Shown here: piece by piece, positions 54,358 through 64,000 of the stretch
Layout of the letters: the number at the start of each line of letters is the position of its first letter
Numbering within the stretch: position 1 is the stretch's first letter
Source: Chrysopilus asiliformis
Lineage: Eukaryota; Arthropoda; Insecta; Diptera; Rhagionidae
Length of the DNA stretch: 64,000 bases
Direction of reading: 5' to 3'
Assembly: GCA_964034945.1 (NCBI GenBank)
Contig: OZ035962.1
Coordinates: forward strand, 27,029,530-27,093,529
Program-made: the position numbers and the translations under genes
Notes under the pieces: generated by a model
What the model was told of the DNA's origin: nothing
Seen by the model: only the letters and a program-made list of their open reading frames with translations
Database searches by the model: none

Positions 54358-57172
54358 ATTTCATTGCATTGTATAGTACAGTGCTTTAGCCACCATTGTA
54401 CTACAAAAGTTTTAATTAGAATTTCATGAAATCGAATACTTCAAAATTTAACCACAAACTACTAAAAGAGTTTTTCCTCAAATCCCATTAAATCAGTTGA
54501 ACTTAAAAAAATCTCTTTGGAACAACAAAATTTATCGACGTAAACAGTTTATCAGAAATTTCCTAAAGGGGTTGTTATTCCCGCCGCAAAATCAAGAAGG
54601 AATGTCGATTGTGATGACTGCAGCAGACAATCTCCAGACAATTTCCATTGGGAGACGGCCATCTCAAGTCAGACAACTTTCCGCCGACAACTGATAAAGA
54701 AAAACAGTCTTGGCGAAACGCCAGTTCGTCGTTGTGCAGTTCCGATTTTCATTCTTCCGTTCATTGAAGTTTCCTCCTCAGTCTGGGAAATTCATGCTCC
54801 ACTTTTCACCGATACGACGATACATTGGATTCCATGAAATCTGTATTGGGCTGTAGTTTTTCAAGTGTTTTCGCTGCAGCGTTTAACATTATTCTGGTAT
54901 TCTTCCGCATTCGTATTGGATTCATTTTAAAAATATACTTTATATAGTGTTCCCTGTGGCCGAATATAATGCAAAATGTCTGTACCTCATCGTTTTGTAG
55001 TATACTTTTTCCCCCTGAAACACCCTTTGCATTACATTAATGTGTATTGTGCTTGCAATCATTCTATGAATGTTTGTTTCGAATGAATAGTTGAAAACCG
55101 CCCTGAGATGTTCCATTTTCTTAATATTTTATTAGGCTGCTTTTGTAGAATTTAAAAGGATTTAATAATTTCGGTTAAAGAATCTCTTAGAATTATTGGA
55201 CGGTAACAAATCTAAAGTCTACAAGATTTTTGTTATGGGCTTTAAAAAAAATGTTTTCAACTTGACATAGAAAATCAATAAAAAACAAAGCATAAAGTCG
55301 GATTTGCTATGTTAAAAGAACATAAAATGCTAAATGAGTAATTCATTATCATAAAAAATGTCGTATATTTATCCAACGGAAATTATTGCTGAGAAGGGGT
55401 AACTGATGATAGGGGAATTTTTTTAAAAAAAGTTATCATACCATCAGTTAGTGGAGAAAGTAAAACTCGAAGAAATATTTGTGTGAGTTGTAAATTTTAC
55501 TACTAGGTAGTTGAATTTGTTATAAAAATGGTCGATTTTGATTATTTTTGTAATTGAAATTACCTATTTTAGTAATAGTCATTTCCCCATTACAAAATAA
55601 TTGGATTCATTATTATTTCTCTGTGTATACAAGGATTTATTGTGATACAAAAGACCCATCAATGTTGAAAACACGGACTATCGTAGACAATATTTTAATA
55701 GTGAAATCTCTAAAAAAAAGTCCTACTCTGAATATTTAAACAAAAGCAACTTTGTAGATTTTGTTCGTTGTTGAAGAAAAGATTAAGTGTGTACCATTAA
55801 TATTGTATTCGAATGATAAAAACACCTTTTTAGTTTGCTTGGCAATTTCTTACTCGGAATTATCATGATATCTTGAAACATTCATCTGGCCGTGAAGGAT
55901 TTTGTTTTCAGAGGTGCTTTAGGAATTTCTCTGATCCGAAATTCGTCCTTTGTCACAATTTCTTGACATGCATAGACAACATTCAAATCCAAATCATGTG
56001 ATGGGCAATTTATTTGCGTACGAGAGGAGAACAACAGACCGTATCGAGATCGAGAGGATTTGTGTAGGATGTTAGCACTTGAAGGCATCTGACATCCCTT
56101 TCAAGGGCTCTAGCATAGCGAAATTCATGTCCTGTCAATGATGAAGCCTATATATTTTATTTCTTGGAGAGACTACATTTTGGCTAACAGCCGTAAGACT
56201 TTGAAACATGAAGTCACAGACGTAATACTCGTAATACAATACTTTGTCATAATGTCACTATCTCGGTGAATAGTATCGGTCCAGTTGGTCGTAAATGCGT
56301 ACAATGAATGTCTCCTTTGATGGTATTAATCCTTCCTTAAGACGACATGTGAGATATCCTTATACAACATACCGTTATTGTTACAAATGCAAATTACTCA
56401 TCATGGGTCTGAATTGTTAAGAGTATACTTCACTTTCACACATCGCACGTCTATATAGCAATGGTGTAGGTCGTTAAGAGCACGAAACAACAACAACATC
56501 AATAGGCTTTTAAAGGACAAAATGTGGGGTGAATATAGTGCTTGGCCCTCGGACCAGTTAATTGTTATCTCCACCTCCCCCCCATCCATTTTGCATTGTT
56601 GTTAAAAGTGGGTAGGCGACAAGTAAGTTTCGACAAAGTCCGTTTATAGAGATAATGGAATAACGTCTAAGTGCTTTCACTTGAAGTGCCAAGTTGTTAT
56701 ACGATAAGTAAATTGGTGTCAAAGTGAGTTGTTTTAAGGGTGAACATGACTTATTGACATTCATATCATTAGACCCTCGAACAAAAAGAAAACTTTGCCT
56801 TTAATGGCTCACAAAGGATAGCATTTCAAAAGCTTTCGTTTTTGAGCGTGAATAATTTTGCTATAACAATAAAATATACTTTAACAACCCTCTAGTGCAA
56901 TGATGTCCAGTTTATATTTGTTGAATTACCACTACTCGGAATTTTTTTGGTCTCTTATTGCACACAGAAACAACATTAAGATAGCGGCGCAAGCTTACAT
57001 CATACGAACACAGTGCAGCACAAAATTTTAATTTCTAATAAACTTTCCACATTTTCATTATTTACATTTTCGACTAATTTGTCAATTTTCTCACGAATAC
57101 AGAAAAAAAGAGTTCATCCTGCCAGAGCTCTGGGCAAAGCCTTATAATGGCGCTCAAAATTAAATTTTAATG
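54358..57172. other. AT-rich non-coding DNA
   Basis: No supported gene. 54590-54800 is slightly GC-richer with an unrecognised 65-codon frame. A short inverted pair TAACTGATG...CATCAGTTA is at 55400-55451. A minus-strand frame at 55882-56088 has a protein-like end but no splice support. Confidence 0.35.
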
Positions 57173-57180
57173 CCCTAGAG

Positions 57181-57482
57181 CAGTGGTTCCTAACCTGGGT
57201 TCGATCGAACCCCAGGGGTTCGGTGTGTCAGTCTCCGGGGTTCAGCGGAGGTCAAAACACACACTTTTGTTCTTTGTTCTTAATGGTTTTGTTCTTTGTT
57301 CTTAATGGTTTTGTTCTTCAAGGGTTTATTCTTTAATGGTTTTGTTCATTTTGTGCACCTATGTATAAATATATACCTATGAATTTGAAAAAATCATATT
57401 TATTTCCAATTAAGAAGGGTTCGGTGAACGCGCATATGAAACTGGTGGGGGTCAGTACCTTCAACAAGGTTAAGAGCCACTG
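57181..57482. mobile_element. hAT-type MITE, 302 bp
   Basis: The ends CAGTGGTTCCTAACCTGG and, inverted, CAGTGGCTCTTAACCTTG are flanked by a perfect 8-bp duplication CCCTAGAG (57173-57180, 57483-57490). This is diagnostic of hAT. The left subterminal region has a palindrome, GGGTTCGATCGAACCC. Inside is a 22-bp tandem, TTTTGTTCTTTGTTCTTAAT-GG, two full copies plus a partial. No transposase is encoded. Confidence 0.92.
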
Positions 57483-57490
57483 CCCTAGAG

Positions 57491-58807
57491 GGTTAACTCT
57501 CCTCACATTTTCATGAAATATTTCATATTTCAGCGATTCGTGCCGGCTTTTTTGCGTTTCTTAGCTTTTTATAAGTTGTCCATTTATTGATAAACAAAGT
57601 TTGAAAAATATAAACTTTTTCATAAAAAAATCATGTTCCACAAACTATGGGCAATTTTTGTGCTCCAACTCAAGATTGGGGGATCGCTAATTGGGGGGTC
57701 GCTAATTACCAATCTAAGGTTCGAATTTTGAAATTACGAATCTGAGGTCTAGAATTAATTTTGGAACTTGGAGGAATTTAATAATAACAAAAAGTGACCC
57801 CAAAAACCCCACAATATCCATTGCCCCTGTCACCGAATACTTACAAAAGGTTCAAATCAGTAGGTACTGGTGGTAGCAGTACTGGTGATATGATTTTCCT
57901 TTCGATGTGATATAACTAACTTTTCTCAAAACCAAAAGCTTTTAATCTGTAATATTTTCCTAGTAGCTAATTGTAAAGTTTGTATAAATAGCACTTTAAA
58001 GCCACTATTGTTAACGGTTTATTTTATTAAAATACAAGTAGATTTTCCAAAAAACCTAGAGTGCACTATTCGACTAAAACTAACAACAAAACTTTTTCTT
58101 TAGATAAACTCAAGTCTAAAGTGCTTCGCCATCGCATTCCTTATTTTTTTCTACAAAATTTCCCAAATTACCGTTATATTTGCGCCAACATTTTCAACCT
58201 TAACTGTCTGAAAAAGTTTTGTTTTATACAATTTATGGTGATAACTTTTCCAGGAAAATTGAATTAGGAGATCTATTCACTTTGGGTTCTTTTTTCTCGA
58301 CGATTAACACAGCTTGTAGGAAAAGTTTATCCGTTAAGACTGTTGTTCATGTTGTCAATGGGAAAACAAAATTTTTCCTACCGCAAATTGCTGCCAGCAT
58401 TTATACACTGTAGTAGTTTTACATGTTCTGTTGATCTAGCAGAATTGGAAAAAGTTTTAAGTGACGATTCCGCCAAGAAGTGATGAAAAGAATCGCAATG
58501 AAAAATAAATATTTGGGTTTTTTTTTCAAATACTTTTGCCAGCTTGTCCATTATTTATTACTTGTTTGCATAACATTTAATTATAGTGTTATAACTTGTT
58601 TCTCAATGAGTTTTTACTAGTTGGAAATATAAATAGATGTTGGAAACACGTCACGTGAATTAAAGCAAACGTTATTAACAGTTGTTCTTAATTTATTATA
58701 ATTTATAATTAGTCACAGATCTATCATTACAGAAATTTTAATCATATTTTCTTATCGTAAGCATATTTTCTCATACGGGATAATATTTAGAAAAATCCGA
58801 TTTGTCA
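57491..58807. other. AT-rich non-coding DNA
   Basis: A small 15-bp tandem TTGGGG(G)ATCGCTAA lies at about 57675-57704. No gene. Confidence 0.4.
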
Positions 58808-58935
58808 TAAGCGACTGTCCATAAAATACGTCACACTTTTAGGTGGGAGAGGGTAGCTTTTTGGTAGTGTACCAACGGTCCTATACTCAATACAGAAAAT
58901 CGAGAAAAAGTAAAATGGTGTCACATGAATTGCAA
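58808..58935 (+). mobile_element. GTCAC-type MITE, copy F
   Basis: The left end GACTGTCCATAAAATACGTC, then ACACTTTTAGGTGGGAGAGGG, is the best-preserved terminus of the family here. The right side, AAAATGGTGTCACATGAAT, has lost most of its terminus. The block TTGCAACATTTGTAAGGTTT follows immediately (58943-58962). Confidence 0.55.
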
Positions 58936-58964
58936 AACGGAGTTGCAACATTTGTAAGGTTTTT

Positions 58965-59849
58965 ACTCAGTAAAATTATTCTAATATAAATTTAAATCGA
59001 ATCGCCCTAATTTTTTCAAGATCTTATTTCCAGTTTGACATTTTAAACTTGAAAAAAATACTCTTTGATAGCAAATCACTTAAGAACTCATTCACATTTA
59101 ACTAATGCACGTTAATTAATCGCCAAACAATGTCTGGATCATTTAAATTTATAAATGTTTACGGTATAAGCCACATAAAACTTTTCTTTCATAGTAATCA
59201 AGTAAAGCTCCTTTTTTATAATTTATTTTTCCTTTTTTCTTTTAACTCATTTTCGGGTGTTTTTTCGCTTCATAGCATATAAAAGTTGGCTTCCAGGATT
59301 TCATTCTTTTCATTCATATCCTGGCCGACTTAATTTCTTTAATTACAAACGTTTTACTACTAAAAGTAATTTGTTAATGGTAGTAAAGTTATTCATATTT
59401 TCTTAACGAAATACAAAATGGCTGCACAGGAAAAAACCCACATCTTGTAGCTAAGTGAAATTGTTAATAATTTCGGTGTGATTTTCATCTTTGGGGTGGA
59501 TTTTCCTCTTTTTTCAAAACAGTTCTACTTTTATTATTTTTGTACTGTTTTTTGTTTGAATAACAAAAGTATTCCTGTGACCTTTCAGCATAAAAAATGC
59601 GATATTTTCCACTGGGACATTTCTATTATAAATTTGTTACCTTCCTAAGAAATGATTAATTCTAAACCACTCGCTTAAAAATGTTCATGATGATGAAATT
59701 GTCAAATAAACATTGGCACGAAGTTTAAGCCGGGATTCCATGGACATTCGTTTTTGGATGATGGCGTTTTTTAAAGATTTTTATTAGTAGGTTTTTTTAA
59801 ACAAATTTTCTTCATGGAGCTAAGGTGTGCATAAAAAAAATCTCGGTAA
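58965..59849. other. AT-rich non-coding DNA
   Basis: Nothing supported. Confidence 0.4.
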
Positions 59850-59985
59850 TTTGACGCTTTTCGAAACTCCCTCCGCCCTCGTTACACTGCTCCGAGATTT
59901 TTTGTGTGGCCTTCAGAGCCGTGCCACATTACCGTAGATGCCCCTTCCCACCAAGCGTGACGTATTTTATAGATAACCCAAAATG
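59850..59985 (-). mobile_element. GTCAC-type MITE, copy G
   Basis: The minus strand starts TTATCTATAAAATACGTCAC, then GCTTGGTGGGAAGGGG. The other end keeps GTTTCGAAAAGCGTCAAATT but lacks the outer terminus. The block AAAACCTTATAAATGTTGCA lies 60 bp to the right (60050-60069). Confidence 0.5.
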
Positions 59986-60069
59986 TCAAAAAATGTATTA
60001 AAAATTGGTACTAATTAGTAAAGCCATTGGTCATAGGTTACAACAACAAAACCTTATAAATGTTGCAAT

Positions 60070-61408
60070 ACATTTATGGTTCACAATTCATATAAAAGTA
60101 TATAATAGGTGCAGCAGCGAAGAAGAAAATTGATGTTAGAACTTCAGTTTGAAGAAACTCGATCCCGATCTGTGGTGTGTATAGTCCTGAGGAGAATAGG
60201 TTATTTTTTGGAGCGAAATTTTTGAATGGTCGTTCCGTTCTATTGTATATAATTATTCACTCTCTTTCTCTCTAGTTAAATTATCATTATTTTCTCTAAA
60301 AAAATTTTTTAAAAACATTTTCTAAGTACAAATTTTTCCTAATATTTACACGGTTTTTTAAAATTCTTCTAAAACTAATTGAATAAAAAACTTTTCTCCT
60401 TAAATCAAGTGAAACTTTTGAATCCACACTGTTCTGAGAGCACATCTTGAGAAAAGTAAAAATTAAATAAAATTTTCATTGAGGAAAATCCCATTTGCAT
60501 TTTATTATACCTAAAGAGCTTACCAGACACATTTAGCTCATTCGCAGGATAATTTATCATGCGGCCAAACTGGAGTTTTCCTGATTCCGTTGGTAACCGT
60601 CTATCTGATGTGGTTTTGTAAATTTTATACAACATCAAAGAGGATGGATGCCATTGCCATTGCATATATAGGATTAAATTTTCCCATTTTATGACCTAAT
60701 AGTGGATGGAAGAATCCTCAAGTATCTTTTTTCCTTTCGTTGCCATGGATATATTTAGTGCAAATAAAATTTCATCTTGTTTAATGGTAGCGATGGCTAT
60801 AGAGAAGAGTTTTTTAGATACAAAATAAGAGGTTTTCCGCTATAAAAAATTAAAAATGTTACAATATTCAGAGGTCATTTGTTGAAATGAAAATTTCATG
60901 AAACTTTTCTGTGTAATAAATTTAAAATAAAATTAGTTAATATTTCATGCCGCGTAATTCGAGTGAGTTAACTTTTCCTTATTTTCTTTTAATATTGAAC
61001 TGCTGGAATAAAGTCATTTCAAGGACCAAAGTTTCGTTATAGGACAATTTTGCCTATTTGGTTTTCAACTTCGAAAATATGTTAGAGATCATTTCTATTG
61101 TAAAATGTTACAAGTTTTGGGCCCAATAATGGAAAAAGCTCTGGTTGTGACAATTTTTTTCGCTCTTCGGCGAACTTCCCTTAGAAAACACGAGTTAAAA
61201 TTTCAGCTCAATGGGTCGAGTGGTATTTGATTCATAGCGCTTGTGAAGAACTAAAAGCGAAAAAAGTCGAAACTTTTGAGTTGCAAAGACTGTCAAAAAT
61301 ATCGTCTAAAAAAAGTGTAGCGTCTAACGTGTGAATGGAATGCGGGGAGGTGAGGAGTCTGTATAGTGCGAAGGCGGGACTAAACTCCGTAGAAAAAAAT
61401 ATAGAAAA
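60070..61408. other. AT-rich non-coding DNA
   Basis: No gene is assigned. A minus-strand frame (60405-60665) contains a splice-flanked open segment. 61160-61270 reads like old repeat (AAAATTTCAGCTCAATGGGT). Neither is firm. Confidence 0.35.
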
Positions 61409-61902
61409 CTAGCTTGCATACCCGTCGTTGCCGGGTTAGGTTTTTTCAAATTTTTTTTTGATGGTCTATGTTGGAGCTAAATTTCAGGCCAATCGGCTCG
61501 GTAGTTTCCCCGTGAAAGGGTAACATAGAGGAAGAGCTAAGTTTCGAGATCACTTTACTCCCTCCCCTTACTCCCCCAACCTCTCGGGCTACTTTTTAAT
61601 GGGTCTATGTTGGGACTGGACCCCCGACGAACATCTATACCAAATTCCAGGCCAATCGGTTCAGTAGTTTCCCCGCGAAAGAGTAACATAGCGCAAAAAC
61701 TAAGTTTCGAAATCACTTTACCCCCTCCCCTTGCTCCCCCCACTCCTCGCGCTACTTTTCCGTATGCCTATGTTAGATCCAGAACTACCACAGACACTCA
61801 TGCCAAATTTCAAGTCAATCAGTTCAGCCGTTTTTGCGTGAAAGAGGAACAGAGAGACAGACAGACAGACAGACACCAACTCATTTTTATATATTAGTAT
61901 GA
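61409..61902 (-). mobile_element. Helitron-like element, both ends present
   Basis: On the minus strand it starts TCATACTAATATATAAAAAT after an A run and ends with a hairpin (ACCCGGCAACGACGGGT), then ATGCAAG and CTAG followed by T. TC at the 5' end, a subterminal hairpin, CTAG and insertion between A and T are the Helitron rules. The 494-bp body has the same tandem units as the plus-strand copy at 19083-19533, and a short GACA tract near the 5' end. It has no Rep/helicase gene. The two copies are clearly related but diverged. Confidence 0.75.
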
Positions 61903-63760
61903 TTTTGGCGTAACAAAAAAATCAAAAATCACTGCTCTGCCACTGTTTTCACAATCGTTTTAATAACTTATCTGCAAAAAAAAAACCAAATATGAAAAAT
62001 TTCAACCGAATAAATGCTCTCAAAAAGACAATTAGACGATAATTTTTTTGCTTTTTTAGTATTGCATTAAAACTGAAAATGTTTTTCTCGGAATTATTGA
62101 TAAAATAGATCGATATCTTATTTAGAAATTTTCCGAAATATTGATTACACATCCAATTGACTAGACAAGGAGTAGACCATAAAATAAAAATATTGAAGTT
62201 ATTCGTATAGCTATTTCGAATTTAAAATACAATTTTAAAAAAATGTTTAATACAATTGAAAGTTTATTTCATTTTCCGAATTGAAATCAAATTATTTTTT
62301 ATCAGCAGTGGAAAATCAGTAATTTCCCGGTGATGAATACTTTATGATAAACTACTTTTCAACGCTATATAATAAAATAATTTTTCGCAAGCTGTGGAAA
62401 CACGCCTCAAGGCTTTCGACAAAGTGCTTAAATTATGAAATAATTTCCACAGTAATTTCCTTAAAATGTCGGTTAGCATTTTGTGTAATACTCGTAAATA
62501 AACCTAACACATTTCATAATTATAGTCCATAGATATCTACTTGAAACAATTTCCATGAACAAAACATTTTCATTACACATATTAGTACGAGTACGTACAT
62601 TATTTTCTATCAGTCCAATTTAACGTTCTTTTAAATATTGTGCCATAATAAGTGCTGGTGTGCTATTTTTCAAGTTTAATACTTTAAAATGTTGTGCTCC
62701 CATTTCTATTATTAGCTGAATGTAGTTTTTATGAAAAAAGGTAACAAAAAACATGAAAACAACTAAATATGGGGGTGGAAAACCGAGTTAAGAGCAAAAA
62801 GTCCTTACATCAATGATGGCACATGCGGAAATCGTAGATTTTTCGCTTACCTGGAAGTACTTAAAATCCCACTCTCGACTGCTCCCAATTTCTTCGTCCT
62901 TTCTGTTTTCATTCCTCCCCATTTTTCATGATACAAATTTTTTTTTGTGAACTTTTACTCTATGATTTGTGAACAAAGTTTTTCATCCTCCAGCCATTCA
63001 TTTCCAAACAGCTAACTTTTGACTTGACCCTCTTTCTCAGTCTCACGTTTAAAGCCACTATAACTCAATGTTTTGCAAGTACTTTTAGGTGGAAAATTTG
63101 GTTCAAGTGTGTGTTTGTTACAAAACTGCCAACGTACAAATATATATTAGCTTGCGATGGAGTTCAGATGGAAACCTACTGGGAATTATATGCTTTTAGT
63201 ATAGTTTTACATCTTTTTTTCTATTTTATGTTTCACCAAATGATAAAACAAAATGATTCAAAGCTTGCAGGTTTATTTTGAAGTCGCAAACATTTTTTGT
63301 AGAAGCTGTTTGTGCTTGTTTACAAATCCGATGAAAATTGTCTACCAATTTTCAGAAAACGCCTTTCATCATCAGGGGGCAGTAATAGGCGACGTTTACA
63401 AAATCTTTTTTAGTCTTTATTGCGTGTAATTTCATAAGTTAGTGGCCGTATGGAAAAAAAATTAACACTGACACATATCGATGGACTCGATGGACTCGAC
63501 TCATGACGCTATCATATGAACGATATAAAGGGAAATATATGAAAAATTATGACAATATCTGTGACTCATATACAAATCTGGCTCGATACCATACAATTTT
63601 AATAAAAAATTCTGATGTCCTAGTATTTAAAATAATGGGTATTCTAGCATTTAAAATTAAAAGCCTTTTTTTGGCGCTTATCAGTGACCGATAACTAGTA
63701 ACAACTCGTTCACAGGAGCCTCAAATTCAGTGGATTTGTGACTTGTAATGTAGTCAGAAC
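61903..63760. other. AT-rich non-coding DNA
   Basis: No gene. A 10-bp duplication CGATGGACT is at 63480-63500. The phrase TCACAGGAGCCTCAAATTC at 63710-63728 is shared with the miniature element at 32541. Confidence 0.4.
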
Positions 63761-63800
63761 CAGTGGCGCAACTAGGAATCGGGAGTCCCTGATCGGGAAA
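63761..63800 (+). mobile_element. hAT-like terminal fragment
   Basis: CAGTGGCGCAACTAGGAATC, then GGGAGTCCCTGATCGGG. It matches the inverted fragment at 22380-22415 through AATCGG. The element probably continues to the right, past GC-core motif site 7, but no right end is visible in the window. Confidence 0.45.
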
Positions 63801-63875
63801 ATCACCGGTTTAATGGTGATATAGGCCATAGTTACGATGCTCATGCAAAGATGATACCAAACATATCCGATATAA

Positions 63876-63898
63876 TGTGCCGCAGGCGAAATTTTTCT
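63876..63898 (-). repeat. Dispersed GC-core motif, site 7 (inverted)
   Basis: TGTGCCGCAGGCGAAATTTT then TC, an inverted match to site 1. It sits about 115 bp inside the hAT-like end at 63761, hinting that the motif may belong to that element family. Confidence 0.55.
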
Positions 63899-64000
63899 TG
63901 ATTTAGAGATAGTCACTGCTTGGTGATAACTACACCATTTGGTCTCAAATGTGATGGCCGTTTTTAGAAACTAATCTGTTAGGACCTTAAAAACTTTGAT

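Overview
This is a eukaryotic, almost entirely non-coding window, most likely from an insect or other arthropod. It is roughly two-thirds A+T by eye. It has a GT-AG type exon, a non-LTR retrotransposon ending in poly(A), and mariner, pogo-like, PIF/Harbinger, hAT and Helitron-type elements. No operons, bacterial genes, rRNA, tRNA or CRISPR arrays were seen. The species cannot be named from the sequence alone.

Host genes: the only well-supported host coding sequence is one 116-bp internal exon on the + strand (2448-2563). It has a good acceptor and donor and one open frame, so much of the left part of the window is probably intron. A serine/threonine/proline-rich minus-strand ORF with an AATAAA 30 bases beyond its stop (47227-47526) is a weaker candidate for a 3' terminal exon. 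Other possible exons (34430-34465, 36684-36729) and short ORFs are weak.

Mobile elements by region: (i) 2935-3410, a Harbinger-type MITE inside the putative intron. (ii) 8298-12213, a transposon cluster. It holds a lone pogo/Tigger-like end, a G-rich decamer repeat, a hAT element with an exact 8-bp target duplication that is itself interrupted by a Harbinger deletion derivative, and then a 5'-truncated LINE with an intact 527-codon reading frame and 35 A residues. (iii) 18350-20652, an unclassified repeat abutting a Helitron-like element, then an internally deleted mariner element with a broken DDD triad. (iv) 31021-33315, repeat modules carrying long GACA-type tracts and a third copy of the unclassified family. 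(v) 37824-37972, a foldback element. (vi) 50855-52370, a pogo-like deletion derivative with many copies of one 15-16 bp motif, next to a GACTAACA minisatellite split by a 272-bp MITE. (vii) 57181-57482, a hAT MITE with exact 8-bp duplications. (viii) 61409-61902, a complete Helitron-like element on the minus strand.

Several dispersed short families run through the window. One is a GTCAC-type MITE family (about eight copies). One is a GC-rich core (CGCCTGCGGCGC flanked by A/T runs, about seven sites). Another is the block AAAACCTTACAAATGTTGCA. I see no gene system that works together here. The interest lies in nested and decayed transposons and in repeat modules that do not fit a class I can name.
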